Below are positions 27,312 to 36,396 of a stretch of DNA of 64,000 nucleotides, piece by piece; the stretch's first letter is position 1; each line of letters starts with the position of its first letter. The notes under the pieces are model-generated. The model did no database searches and was not told the origin of the DNA. It saw only the letters and a program-made list of their open reading frames with translations. The position numbers and the translations under genes are program-made. Source of the DNA: Aestuariibacter sp. A3R04. GTDB taxonomy: Bacteria > Pseudomonadota > Gammaproteobacteria > Enterobacterales > Alteromonadaceae. The DNA lies in assembly GCF_018860805.1 (NCBI RefSeq), contig NZ_JAHKQR010000012.1, forward strand, positions 1 to 64,000, written 5' to 3'.

Positions 27312-28513
27312 ATCAGTATGTATACGAAGGCATCGATAAATCCGGCGAAAAAATCAGCGGCACGATTGCAGCCGAGAGTTTTCGTGCCGCCGCCCGTCAG
27401 TTGGAAGCGCGCAATTTAAGTGTAACGGCGTTAGACATAGACGACGGAAACACCAACAAACCCGTTAAAAGCCGTAGCAACAAAATCTCCAAAAACGACG
27501 TTATCCTCGTGTTTTACGAAATTGCGACCATGTTACGGGCAGGGGTTAGCCTTAAAGAAGCGATAGAAGCGCAATGCGAATCTGCCCACTCCGAAGCGGT
27601 ACTGGATATTTTCCAGAAACTCCTGAAACAGTTGAAAACCGGTACAGCCTTCTCTGCGGCGGTGCGCAATACTGCCCTTAAAGTACCGGATTACATGCAT
27701 CATCTCATCGAGTCCGGCGAAATAACCGGTCGCCTTGCCGCTTCTATCGAGCAAGGTGTAGAGCAAATGGAATACGATTTAAAGGTACAGTCAGAAACGC
27801 GTAGCGCCTTAATCTACCCCAGTATTTTGGTGTTGTCTGGCGTCATTGCCGTTGGCATCATGTTTTTATTTGTGGTACCAAAGTTTGCTTCACTACTAAG
27901 CAGTGCAGATGAAATGCCTACGCTGGCATGGTTGGTGATAACGTCCGGCGTTTGGGTGAATGAAAACAAATTAGGCGTATTTATTGGCCTGGGAGCACTC
28001 ATTGCCGGGGCGGTATTTGTTTTCACTCAGGAGCGATTTAAAATACCTCTACTAAACTTTTTTAGTAGAATGCCGGTCGTTGGTAGTTGGCTAAACGAAA
28101 GTGATATGGCTGTTTGGTCTAAAATGCTGAGTATTCTGCTTGCCAGTAAAGTACCCATGCTGGATGCGTTAACCCTTGCCGCTAAGTCGAGCCGTATTCC
28201 ATGGCGAAAAGCCAGGCTGGCACAGGTGAAATCCAGTGTTAAATCGGGGGTGGCCTTGTCCGCTGCATTGCAACAGGAAAACGTTGTGTCACCTACCACG
28301 GTTAATCTCGTGAAGGTAGGCGAAAAGTCGGGAGACTTGTCCATCACACTGGCTTCGGTTTCACGTCTATACGACCAGGCCAGTAAAAAGCGTATGCAAA
28401 CACTTCTGTCACTCATCGAGCCCATTGCTATATTGGTAATAGGCGTAGTGATAGGTGTAATAATTATGGGTATCATACTGGCCATAACGAGTGCCAATGA
28501 TATCGCTATTTAA
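27308..28513 (+). CDS. gspF: Type II secretion inner-membrane platform protein GspF
   Basis: This polytopic protein forms the base from which the pseudopilus is assembled. The 401 residues contain two copies of the GspF/PilC domain (FYEIATMLRAGVSLKEAIEA near 70, and WSKMLSILLASKVPMLDALTLA near 275). Three hydrophobic segments lie at about 170-190, 215-240 and 375-398. The N-terminus (MNQYVYEGIDKSGEKISG) is the family-typical small beta domain. It overlaps gspE by 4 bases, so it is made in step with its ATPase partner. Confidence 0.93.
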   Translation: MNQYVYEGIDKSGEKISGTIAAESFRAAARQLEARNLSVTALDIDDGNTNKPVKSRSNKISKNDVILVFYEIATMLRAGVSLKEAIEAQCESAHSEAVLDIFQKLLKQLKTGTAFSAAVRNTALKVPDYMHHLIESGEITGRLAASIEQGVEQMEYDLKVQSETRSALIYPSILVLSGVIAVGIMFLFVVPKFASLLSSADEMPTLAWLVITSGVWVNENKLGVFIGLGALIAGAVFVFTQERFKIPLLNFFSRMPVVGSWLNESDMAVWSKMLSILLASKVPMLDALTLAAKSSRIPWRKARLAQVKSSVKSGVALSAALQQENVVSPTTVNLVKVGEKSGDLSITLASVSRLYDQASKKRMQTLLSLIEPIAILVIGVVIGVIIMGIILAITSANDIAI

Positions 28514-28549
28514 TTTTTTTTCTAAACCACTTATAACTACGAGGTTCTG

Positions 28550-28981
28550 ATGCAAAATACCAAAAATCGCGGTTTTACACTGCTTGAAATGATTGTTGTG
28601 CTCGTGATTATTGGTTTACTGATGGGCTTAGTTGGTCCGCGGGTGTTTAAACAAGCTGATAAAGCAAAAGTGCAAACCGCAGAAGCGCAAATTGTCATGC
28701 TTAAAGGCGCACTGCAAACCATGCGCCTGGATATCAGTCGTTTTCCCACCAATGAAGAAGGTCTGGACCTGCTGATCAACAACAGTACCCCGGCAAACCC
28801 TAATTGGGACGGACCATATCTGGAAGATGAAGTACCTATTGACCCTTGGGACAGACCTTACATCTATTCGACGAACAAGCCTAAAAATCAACCTTTTGAG
28901 CTTTATTCGCTGGGCGCGGATGGCAAGCCGGGAGGCGAAGGTTACGATGCTGACATTGGCTATATTGCGGATAAATCGTAA
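28550..28981 (+). CDS. gspG: Major pseudopilin GspG
   Basis: The main subunit of the pseudopilus. The 143-residue precursor has a short basic leader, the prepilin peptidase site after G in RGFTLLEMIVV (Glu at +5), a long hydrophobic helix, and the C-terminal GspG signature: ALQTMRLDISRFPTNEEGLDLL, then PWDRPYIY and ELYSLGADGKPGGEG, the calcium-binding loop. A clear GAGG ribosome site precedes it. No prepilin peptidase gene lies in this operon, so it must use one encoded elsewhere. Confidence 0.95.
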   Translation: MQNTKNRGFTLLEMIVVLVIIGLLMGLVGPRVFKQADKAKVQTAEAQIVMLKGALQTMRLDISRFPTNEEGLDLLINNSTPANPNWDGPYLEDEVPIDPWDRPYIYSTNKPKNQPFELYSLGADGKPGGEGYDADIGYIADKS

Positions 28982-28984
28982 TCA

Positions 28985-29401
28985 ATGATATCTACGCTGG
29001 CGTCATCGAAAACACGTAATTTGGGCTATACACTACTGGAACTAATTATTGTTTTGGTGTTGATGGGGCTATTGATGGGCTTGACAACACCGCGTCTGAT
29101 GCAATTGTACGAATCAGTCAGCTTTTCCCTCCAGCGCGATGAAATTTTATTTCAGTTAGAGAGCCTCCCTTTTGCCTTATTCCAGCGGGGAGAAGCATTT
29201 AAGTTGTCTCAATTGAGCGAAGAACCGGCGTCAGACTTAATAACCCTGCCAGAAGGTTGGGCCTTCGACCCGGTTTATGCTGACGATGTAACATACAGCC
29301 CTTTTGGATATTGCTCTGGTGGTGAAGCGAGATTTACCAAGGGCGATAGAGAAGTCAGGCTAAAACTGACCGCTCCGTTGTGTCAACCGAAAGTAATGTA
29401 A
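28985..29401 (+). CDS. gspH: Minor pseudopilin GspH
   Basis: A minor pseudopilin of the tip complex. The 138-residue precursor has the processing motif LGYTLLELIIVLVLMGLLMG (Tyr in place of the usual Phe at +1, Glu at +5) and a small C-terminal globular domain ending with SGGEARF and PLCQPKVM. I assign H from its position between G and I and its size; the family has little sequence conservation outside the N-terminal helix. It follows gspG by 3 bases. Confidence 0.8.
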   Translation: MISTLASSKTRNLGYTLLELIIVLVLMGLLMGLTTPRLMQLYESVSFSLQRDEILFQLESLPFALFQRGEAFKLSQLSEEPASDLITLPEGWAFDPVYADDVTYSPFGYCSGGEARFTKGDREVRLKLTAPLCQPKVM

Positions 29402-29404
29402 GTC

Positions 29405-29833
29405 GTGAGAACCTGTCCATTCAATTCATCGCAAAGGGGTTTTTCTCTGCTCGAAGCGATTGTTGCACTGATGCTGGTCACCATGCTCAGTATGACGTCC
29501 TTTGCGTGGATCAATAACCTGCTGTTGTCCGTTACCAAACTCGAAAGTAACGCGTATGACAATTACCTGGAACGCAATGTGACGGAATTTTTATCCGACA
29601 TCAACGTGATGTTAAGGCCATCTGGTAGTCAGACATTTGCAACCTTAACTATTTCGTGGAACGCCGAGTTAATAGAGCCAGTAAAGCGAGGCAAAAATAT
29701 GAATGGCGGCGCCACGCCTTTTGAACTTGGGCTTTATAACGTTGCTGTCACCGTTGTCGATGAAGAAAATGACACTGTCACCTTCGACATGATAAAAGTG
29801 GGCTACCGCGCCCTGCCCGACAGCAGTTTCTGA
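29405..29833 (+). CDS. gspI: Minor pseudopilin GspI
   Basis: A 142-residue pseudopilin precursor starting at GTG. The cleavage motif is RGFSLLEAIVALMLVTML with Glu at +5, followed by WINNLLLSVTKLESNAYDNYLERN, a GspI-like helix. Position in the operon (third pseudopilin) fits GspI, which with J and K forms the pseudopilus tip. Only 3 bases separate it from gspH and 2 from gspJ. Confidence 0.8.
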   Translation: MRTCPFNSSQRGFSLLEAIVALMLVTMLSMTSFAWINNLLLSVTKLESNAYDNYLERNVTEFLSDINVMLRPSGSQTFATLTISWNAELIEPVKRGKNMNGGATPFELGLYNVAVTVVDEENDTVTFDMIKVGYRALPDSSF

Positions 29834-29835
29834 CA

Positions 29836-30465
29836 ATGAAGCTCAAACCAACAACTTCACACAGGTCGGCGGGATTTACACTACTGGAAATGATGGTAGT
29901 GCTACTGCTTGTAAGCTTAATTTCCGTGCTGCTTATGCAGGGGTTCAGCTATGTAATAGGCATACAGGAACGCCTGAGAAATCAATTGGTAAAAATACAA
30001 AACACCGAGCTCAAAGAGCATTGGTTCCGATTGGTGACACGTTCATTTCACTATAGTCGCAATGCCGACGGGGCCGATTTTAAAGGGTCTCCTACTGAAT
30101 TATCCGGTCTTGTGTTACAGCCGTTAAACGGTATGCCCGGCGTCCCCACCAAAGTAAAGTGGTCGCTTCAGGAAGATGGCGACCAAACGATTCTTTATTA
30201 TCAGCAAGCGGCTGAGCCGGCGGTCCCCATCATACAGTGGCGCGAGGTCCAACCTGAATTCAGATATTTAAATACCAACGGTGAATTTGTTTCCAACTGG
30301 CCCCAGGATGAAGATGACGCCAGTTTGCTTTTTAGTTTCGCGGGGCCAACAACGCACCCTCTGCCTAAGGGGGTAGTGATAATGGATACCAGTCAAACCA
30401 GCCAATTCTTTTGGTATGTATCGATAACAAGTAACGCCATTAAAGAACCGGATTTTGCCCTATGA
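29836..30465 (+). CDS. gspJ: Minor pseudopilin GspJ
   Basis: A 209-residue tip pseudopilin. The processing motif is AGFTLLEMMVVLLLVSLISVLL; the larger C-terminal domain (LREHW-like FRLVTRSFHYSRNADG, SLQEDGDQTILYYQQA) agrees with the size of GspJ. The stop overlaps gspK by 4 bases (ATGA). GspJ bridges GspI and GspK at the top of the pseudopilus. Confidence 0.83.
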   Translation: MKLKPTTSHRSAGFTLLEMMVVLLLVSLISVLLMQGFSYVIGIQERLRNQLVKIQNTELKEHWFRLVTRSFHYSRNADGADFKGSPTELSGLVLQPLNGMPGVPTKVKWSLQEDGDQTILYYQQAAEPAVPIIQWREVQPEFRYLNTNGEFVSNWPQDEDDASLLFSFAGPTTHPLPKGVVIMDTSQTSQFFWYVSITSNAIKEPDFAL

Positions 30466-31544
30466 TGAAACCAACAGGTACGCAAAGAGGCTTTATACTG
30501 GTGGCGTCTATTTGGGTGATGGCAGCGTTGATCCTCATGGTGAGTGCGTTCGCGCTATGGGTGGAAACCAGCCTTAACAGGGCGATCACGCAGGACCAGT
30601 ACCACCGGGGAAATATCGACGCCATTGCTACCCGTGACATACTGTTGTATATCGCTGCAACAGAGCATGCCACAACCGCGGGCATCAACCTGCCTGACGA
30701 CGCTGGTTCGGCCACCCAAGTCAATGGAATGTCACTGGACGATTTCTTAGGTGGCGCAATTATTGATGACATGGGTGCCAAAACCACTACCGTAAAGGGA
30801 AATGAATTGGCAATAGACGCGTCGGTATACAAAGGGCTGGGCGTTTCGCAATTCTCAGCGCTGGATCTAGCCGGCCTAATACCGGTTAACTCCCCTTCTA
30901 CGCAATATTCCGAGTCACTGTTGTCTTTTATCAATACTGACCCCGCCACGAAAGATCGCTTGGTCTCTACGTTGCAAGATTACATCGACAAAGACGACGT
31001 ACTAAGGGTTAATGGCGCCGAAACATTCCAGTATCAACAAAGAAAATTGCCCCCGCCTCCCAATACAAACCTTTTTACGGAATTCGAGTTACAGCACGTT
31101 CTCGGGTGGAAAGACCTGTCAGCGCTGTGGTCTGACACTGAACTATTGTCTTCTCTAACCACCGCGAATGTCGTTCCATACAATATTAACGCGATGCCCA
31201 GGCTGGTAGCGCAGATAGCTTTTGATTTAGATGAGTCTGCCGCTGAAAAATTTATTGAAGAAAGACAGAATGGCCCCTACCAAAACTTCAGGGATGTTTC
31301 ACAACGCACGGGGCTCAATTTCTTTACTCATCTGGATAAAATCAGAGTGATTTCATCTCAGTACCTTCGCTTTTCATTTTGGCCCGAGGGTGCAAGACTC
31401 AAAAGAGAAATTGATGTATACTTTTTGCCAACGACTAGAGTCGGCGACACGCCATGGATCGTAAGTCGAGATTTAATAGTGCCTATTTCGGAATCTGATA
31501 CTCTTGCTGAACCCAAACAACCTCAAACAAACCTTCTCCGCTAA
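30462..31544 (+). CDS. gspK: Minor pseudopilin GspK
   Basis: The large cap of the pseudopilus, 360 residues. The leader RGFILVASIWVMAALILMVSA lacks the Glu at +5, as GspK proteins typically do. The globular part includes AINASVYKGLG, an ASP-like DLAGLIPVNSPS, LLSFINTDP, VPYNINAMPRLVAQI (helix-hairpin-like), and FRDVSQRTG, matching the two-domain GspK fold. It overlaps the start region of gspL by about 40 bases. Confidence 0.88.
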   Translation: MMKPTGTQRGFILVASIWVMAALILMVSAFALWVETSLNRAITQDQYHRGNIDAIATRDILLYIAATEHATTAGINLPDDAGSATQVNGMSLDDFLGGAIIDDMGAKTTTVKGNELAIDASVYKGLGVSQFSALDLAGLIPVNSPSTQYSESLLSFINTDPATKDRLVSTLQDYIDKDDVLRVNGAETFQYQQRKLPPPPNTNLFTEFELQHVLGWKDLSALWSDTELLSSLTTANVVPYNINAMPRLVAQIAFDLDESAAEKFIEERQNGPYQNFRDVSQRTGLNFFTHLDKIRVISSQYLRFSFWPEGARLKREIDVYFLPTTRVGDTPWIVSRDLIVPISESDTLAEPKQPQTNLLR

Positions 31545-32592
31545 CCAATACTTGCAGGCTTCTCAGGATGTTATCTTTCCAGAGAAGTTAACGACGCGTG
31601 CTCAGTGGATTATTGGCAGAAATCTATGTCTGTACCGCGTTTTTGACATATCGGGTTTGCCCGCGAAACAAAAAGAAAGCGCGTTGACCATGCAAATCAG
31701 ACGGTGGGCCCCCTTTCCCACTCCGGGTTTTCACATTGTCTGGGGAAACGGCATTGCCGGCGTATGGGCCTGGGATGAAGAACGGGTTAACAGCAGCATT
31801 GAAGAAGTGGGTGTACAGGCGATTTCCGTTCTCCCCGAAAGTGTCTATCTTCCCCGCAAAGAAGATACCGCTGCCGTGTGGCTGCCGGCCACCGAACAAG
31901 GATTTATCTTCCAATTGTGGGTTGACGGTTTTCTGTTTATTGAAAAATGGTTTGGCAAAAAGCCCGACGCCAAACGTTTCGACTTGTTTATCAGATCTAT
32001 TGAACTTCCCGGCAGTTGCAAACTAAATTGGCAGGAAATTCAGGCAATTTGTCACAAAGCCGCAGACAACCCTGTTCCAGAAAAATTAACCACACCTTGG
32101 GGAGCAAAAAATAAAACCTGGTCTATTTTGCAAAAACTCCCTTGGGAACAAACCATGCTCTTGGGCGCTGGCGTTCTTGTACTTTGCGCATATGTTTGGT
32201 TAATTACCGGGGCGGTAGTCGCTACCCGGGCGTTAAGCGAAGTCAATGACCGTGCGAAGTTGTTAGAAGCGAGTGTAGAAGATGTTTTAGATGCGAGAGC
32301 GACAGCGGAGCGCTTAAATCAACAAAGCAAACAACAACTCCTTTTGCTTGATTACCCGCAGCAATTGATGCTCATGGCCGATATCGAGAGTGTATTTAAA
32401 CCCTTTAACTTAGTCTTAAAAGAATGGGATTTTAAAGGAGCCACACTCGAAGTTACCACTGAAGGCAAAGTCAACACATTGAATGTTGTCAAAAAACTGG
32501 AAGAACTAAATTGGATTACCAATGTCTCTGTTTCAGCCCTGCGTAGAAATGAGCAAAATAAATTCACGCTTACATTAGCACCCTCTCAATAA
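31504..32592 (+). CDS. gspL: Inner-membrane platform protein GspL-like
   Basis: The GspL-like partner of GspE and GspM. It has a cytoplasmic actin-like domain (about 1-210, with SALTMQIRRWAPFP, where related PilM/GspL proteins bind), and one membrane helix (about 217-240, MLLGAGVLVLCAYVWLITGAV). A periplasmic ferredoxin-like part follows. The open frame can only start at TTG 31504 or a later non-ATG codon and so overlaps gspK by 41 bases; the true start is uncertain. The cytoplasmic sequence is far from the E. coli type and closer in layout to Xps/PilM-like forms. Confidence 0.75.
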   Translation: MLNPNNLKQTFSANQYLQASQDVIFPEKLTTRAQWIIGRNLCLYRVFDISGLPAKQKESALTMQIRRWAPFPTPGFHIVWGNGIAGVWAWDEERVNSSIEEVGVQAISVLPESVYLPRKEDTAAVWLPATEQGFIFQLWVDGFLFIEKWFGKKPDAKRFDLFIRSIELPGSCKLNWQEIQAICHKAADNPVPEKLTTPWGAKNKTWSILQKLPWEQTMLLGAGVLVLCAYVWLITGAVVATRALSEVNDRAKLLEASVEDVLDARATAERLNQQSKQQLLLLDYPQQLMLMADIESVFKPFNLVLKEWDFKGATLEVTTEGKVNTLNVVKKLEELNWITNVSVSALRRNEQNKFTLTLAPSQ

Positions 32593-32599
32593 GTCAGGT

Positions 32600-33193
32600 A
32601 TGGACAATTTTAAAAGAGAACTAATATCTCAATGGCAACAAGCTGTTGAACAAACCAGAAACAATCAAAGACTCAGAATTAGCTTGTGGCTGATCCTGGT
32701 GATACTCGTTTGCTATCCGCTGCTGGTACTTAGCGAATACAACCAGGAAATCAGGTCAGATATTGCATCAGCCCTTGAAAGAGAATCAAAAATTGTAAGA
32801 ACGGCGAGCGAGAAACAGTGGTTTGATCGCGCAGAGGGGCTGACTGCGCTGTCACAGCGTCTCGACAGCGCATTTTGGCTGGCCGCAACCACAGGTACCG
32901 CAAAAGCAACGCTTTACCAGACGCTGAGTGATTGGTCTCAGAAGCACGAGTTAGATCAGGTACAAATAAGGCTCGAAGACCCACTACCGGTCGAGGGCCA
33001 GAGCAATCTGTACCGCATAGCAGGGCAAATTGACACTGTGTTTGATGTTGAAAATAGTTTGAATTTTCTGCGTGATGTGGAAACTCATACGCCGCAAGTC
33101 ATCGTTGAACGCATGGAGATAAGTCAAAGAACGAGGCCCGTTCATCGAATTATGATTGCTTCCTATTTTAAAATAGATGGGTCTAACCAATAA
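32600..33193 (+). CDS. gspM: Inner-membrane platform protein GspM-like
   Basis: A 197-residue single-pass protein: a basic N-terminus, one membrane helix (about 26-45, ISLWLILVILVCYPLLVL), a coiled region, and a periplasmic domain of alternating strands (LDQVQIRLEDPLPVEG, YRIAGQIDTVFDVE). GspM partners GspL in the platform. Identification rests on size, topology and position, since GspM is poorly conserved. It shares one base with the next gene. Confidence 0.78.
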   Translation: MDNFKRELISQWQQAVEQTRNNQRLRISLWLILVILVCYPLLVLSEYNQEIRSDIASALERESKIVRTASEKQWFDRAEGLTALSQRLDSAFWLAATTGTAKATLYQTLSDWSQKHELDQVQIRLEDPLPVEGQSNLYRIAGQIDTVFDVENSLNFLRDVETHTPQVIVERMEISQRTRPVHRIMIASYFKIDGSNQ

Positions 33194-33654
33194 TGTCATT
33201 TTCGCATCTACTTCGAACAAAGCTATTTTGGGTCGCATGCATTTTCATCTGCCTGGTTGCTTTTCTGGCAGCGGTAACGCAAAAACCTGATATCTCACCT
33301 GTAGAGTGGCAAGAACGGGAGTCCACCTGGCAGGCATCTGCCTTTCGGTTCGCAGATCTGGACAACAAACAAATTGAAAAACTCATGAAGGGTTCCATCT
33401 GGGGAGCCAAACAACCTACTGAGCAGGCGATACAAGATACGGCCTGGTCATTGAAAGGCATCATTGTTGAAAATGGTACTTTTGAAGCCATCATCGATTT
33501 AGACAGTGAGGCCAAAGAAGTTACTCAGGACCGATTTGGCAGGTTTGCCGAAGGCGACAGTTTACCTAATGGGGCCAGGCTTATTGCGATAACAAAAGAT
33601 TACGTTGAGTATGAACTCAATGGTGTTACTAACAGAAAGCGCTTATATGAATAG
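33193..33654 (+). CDS. GspC/XpsN-like inner-membrane protein (HR domain only)
   Basis: A 153-residue protein with one N-terminal membrane helix (about 10-30) and a periplasmic beta domain (about 85-150, WSLKGIIVENGTFEAII, GDSLPNGARLIAI, DYVEYELNG). This resembles the homology region that links the platform to the secretin in GspC and PilP proteins. No PDZ domain follows, unlike typical GspC. Its place just before gspD fits XpsN of Xanthomonas, which has that role. The exact name is uncertain. Confidence 0.65.
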   Translation: MSFSHLLRTKLFWVACIFICLVAFLAAVTQKPDISPVEWQERESTWQASAFRFADLDNKQIEKLMKGSIWGAKQPTEQAIQDTAWSLKGIIVENGTFEAIIDLDSEAKEVTQDRFGRFAEGDSLPNGARLIAITKDYVEYELNGVTNRKRLYE

Positions 33655-33698
33655 CGTTAAAACCCCTATACATATACAGTGATGGAAGTCCAAAACAA

Positions 33699-35732
33699 AT
33701 GCAGTGTAGAAAATTAACTCTTATGCAATTGAACAAATTGTTAACCGTATTCGTCGCTATTTCACTTTCGTCATGTTCAGTCGTGCGTGAATTTGATAAT
33801 TCACCTAACCCACTGGAAGTGAATACTAACAAGAGTAATACCTCCGGTAGCAATGATGGCACAGAGGAGGTTAACAGCAGTTCAAATCAACAACGCATCA
33901 GCCGCTCCTTACCCAAACCGCCACAACAAGAAGCGCTGACTTCGGCTTTGAGCTTTGAAGATGCGATGGATATTGAAGGGCAACCCATTGCTCTTAATGT
34001 AGCCGGTCTTCCCTTGCCTGAATTTATACACGAAGTGCTTGGCCGTCGTATGGGGTTGTCATATCACCTTGACCCTAAACTCGAAAACAAAAGCGATTTG
34101 GTGACACTTAATATTGAGAAACCTCTGTCTCCAAGGGAACTCTATAAAACAGTACAAACGGTACTAACTGCCTACGGCGTAACCCTCAAGAATGTTGACG
34201 GGCTGATAAACGTTGAGTTTTCACCCGCTGGCGCATCATCTGAGCCGCCTATTCTTATTAGCGGGGAAGCCCTTCCCACAGTGCCGACCACTCACAGGCC
34301 GGTTTTCTTTTTGATGGATTTAAAGGTCGTAGAAGCCCAGCGCGCCGTGGGTTGGTTAGCACAGGCATTTGAAGGGCAAAACGCAAAATTTAGCTCTGAC
34401 CCTGAACGCAACGCAGTGTGGCTAAGAGGGTCTTTGGACGTGGTCAAACAAGCTGCAGAAGTGGTTAGACTGGTCGATCAGCCACTTATGCGCGGCCGGC
34501 ACAGTATGCGAATCGAGCCTAAATACCTGGGCGCAGATACCCTTTCCAAACGCCTGACTGAAATGTTGGGAGCCCAAGGTTACCACGCCCGAGAAGGCAA
34601 GCCCGGCGCGATTAGTCTGTTCACGATAGAAGAAACCAACAGTATTATTGTTTTTGCCAACGATGAGCAGGTTCTTTCTTACGTGGCAGAATGGGTGGAA
34701 GATCTCGACAAGCCGCTTAAAAAGACAAAAGGGAACAACGTTTTCTATTATCAGGTGAAAAATACAGCCGCAGAAGACATCGCCGAATCAATGAATCAGT
34801 TGTTGTCAAATGGCTTTGCCTCTTCAGACGAAGATGGTGAGGCAGACGGTGGTAAAAAGTCATCCACGACACAACGGGGCAGGCTGGTTGTTGATGAAAG
34901 TCGCAATGCTTTGTTGTTTTACGGAACGAACAGCGACTGGGTCACCATGCTACCCGCCATTGAGCGACTAGATCAAAAGCCATTGCAGGTGTTAATAGAA
35001 GTTATTGTTGCAGAAGTGCGTTTAAGCGATGACTTCACCTTCGGTGTGGATTGGGCCATTAACAACGTGAATTCCAACCTTTTTGGCACAACTACGCCCG
35101 ACTCCATATCTATTACCGAAGCCGGTTTATCGTTTTACCCAATAAGCTCTTCAGGCTATACCCGTGCCGTGTTGTCAATGCTTGCCACTGACAGCAAGGT
35201 AAACATTTTGCAAACACCCCGCATTTTGGTTCGCAGCGGCCAGATAGCCACCATTAATGTTGGTGACGAAATTCCCATTCTCACCGCTTCCCAAACGAGT
35301 ACAGAAGGCGGCGCGGTGACCCAGGAAATTCAATATCGAAAAACCGGTAACAACTTATCAGTAGAACCTATCGTGTTTGCCGGTGGGCAAGTCAATATTA
35401 CCCTTACACAAGAAATAAGCCAAAGTAGTGCCACTGGTAGCACCACCACACCTACAATTTCTTCCCGCTCAGTGTCAACGTCACTCAGTATTCAGGACGG
35501 CGGCTCTGTATTGGTGGGAGGCCTTATTCAGAATACAAAGACATCCGGTGGGTCTAAAGTGCCATTTTTCGGTGACCTACCCATTGTCGGTAAACTATTT
35601 ACAGACACAAAAGATACATCAGACAGAACCGAGCTGATGGTTCTGATTGCGCCTTATGTTGTTAAAGACAATGACGATGCTAACGCCGTCACTGAGGCAT
35701 TTAAAAAGCAATTAGAAATAATGTACGAGTAA
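33699..35732 (+). CDS. gspD: Outer-membrane secretin GspD (lipoprotein form)
   Basis: The secretin through which substrates cross the outer membrane, 677 residues. The N-terminus has a lipobox (LSSC), as in the lipidated secretin XpsD. N domains follow: N0 at VAGLPLPEFIHEVLGRRMGLSYHLDP, and N1-N3 with RPVFFLMDLKVVEAQRAVGWL, YYQVKNTAAEDIAESM. The C-terminal secretin core (about 430-660) includes VLIEVIVAEVRLSD, ILQTPRILVRSGQIATINVGDEIPI, and VGGLIQNTK...PFFGDLPIVGKLF. I chose ATG 33699 for its GGAAG site; ATG 33723 would give a shorter signal. Confidence 0.92.
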   Translation: MQCRKLTLMQLNKLLTVFVAISLSSCSVVREFDNSPNPLEVNTNKSNTSGSNDGTEEVNSSSNQQRISRSLPKPPQQEALTSALSFEDAMDIEGQPIALNVAGLPLPEFIHEVLGRRMGLSYHLDPKLENKSDLVTLNIEKPLSPRELYKTVQTVLTAYGVTLKNVDGLINVEFSPAGASSEPPILISGEALPTVPTTHRPVFFLMDLKVVEAQRAVGWLAQAFEGQNAKFSSDPERNAVWLRGSLDVVKQAAEVVRLVDQPLMRGRHSMRIEPKYLGADTLSKRLTEMLGAQGYHAREGKPGAISLFTIEETNSIIVFANDEQVLSYVAEWVEDLDKPLKKTKGNNVFYYQVKNTAAEDIAESMNQLLSNGFASSDEDGEADGGKKSSTTQRGRLVVDESRNALLFYGTNSDWVTMLPAIERLDQKPLQVLIEVIVAEVRLSDDFTFGVDWAINNVNSNLFGTTTPDSISITEAGLSFYPISSSGYTRAVLSMLATDSKVNILQTPRILVRSGQIATINVGDEIPILTASQTSTEGGAVTQEIQYRKTGNNLSVEPIVFAGGQVNITLTQEISQSSATGSTTTPTISSRSVSTSLSIQDGGSVLVGGLIQNTKTSGGSKVPFFGDLPIVGKLFTDTKDTSDRTELMVLIAPYVVKDNDDANAVTEAFKKQLEIMYE

Positions 35733-35786
35733 TTTTAACGACTTTCGTGTTTTAATTTTTTCGCAACATGGTGGAGATAAATATAC

Positions 35787-36332
35787 ATGCGTTTGATACC
35801 TCTGGCGCTTGCCAGCCTATTACTTAGCGGTTGTGCCTCAGACAATACTACTCAGGTCGAACCTATTCAGGTCGAACCATCCCAAAACGCTGCAGGCGAG
35901 GCCTCACAAGCTACTGCGGTTGAGGAACCCAAAGCCAATGCGGTAGTAGACGACAAGAGCGGTAAAGTACGCTATGTAATGGAAGGCTATTTAACAAAGG
36001 ACGAATTGCGCGAACAGTTTGCAAAAATCAAAGAAAGCGGCATTGATTTAACGAAACCGTATAAATGGGAATTTCGCTTTACTGCCAAGGTGATGTCTAC
36101 CCTTGAAGATTTCACCCAAACTGCACATATGCTTGAGTTCTGGCCGGTGGCATTGGAAAGCAGTGTTAACGGTGACATGTATTGGCTGTACATCCAAAAA
36201 ACACAAATATACGATGAAGAGCTGTTTGTTGATGAAATCAGCAAATTGATGAATATGGCAGAGTATTGGAAAATCAGAACGTTCGACGGCTTTAGTGTCG
36301 ACTACCCTGATACCACATCCGAAGATCAATAA
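35787..36332 (+). CDS. Small lipoprotein, last gene of the secretion operon
   Basis: A 181-residue predicted lipoprotein with a lipobox (LLLSGC, Cys at about residue 16). A Gln/Glu/Ala-rich linker (about 18-55) leads to a globular C-terminal domain (YVMEGYLTKDELREQF, FTAKVMSTLEDFTQTAHMLEFWP, DEISKLMNMAEYWKIRTFDGF). No family is recognised. Its position 54 bases after gspD suggests a pilotin or a stabilising partner of the secretin, but it does not resemble GspS. A stem-and-T-rich element follows. Confidence 0.7.
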   Translation: MRLIPLALASLLLSGCASDNTTQVEPIQVEPSQNAAGEASQATAVEEPKANAVVDDKSGKVRYVMEGYLTKDELREQFAKIKESGIDLTKPYKWEFRFTAKVMSTLEDFTQTAHMLEFWPVALESSVNGDMYWLYIQKTQIYDEELFVDEISKLMNMAEYWKIRTFDGFSVDYPDTTSEDQ

Positions 36333-36340
36333 CTAGTCTC

Positions 36341-36396
36341 AGTCAGTGCTGACCTCGTCAATTGCAGTTACGGCACTGACTACCTCTCTTTTTATC
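36341..36396 (+). terminator. Candidate terminator of the secretion operon
   Basis: AGTCAGTGC (36341-36349) and GCACTGACT (36373-36381) are perfect 9-base complements, with a 23-base loop, followed by a T-rich stretch, TCTCTTTTT. The loop is long for a classical terminator. Confidence 0.45.
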
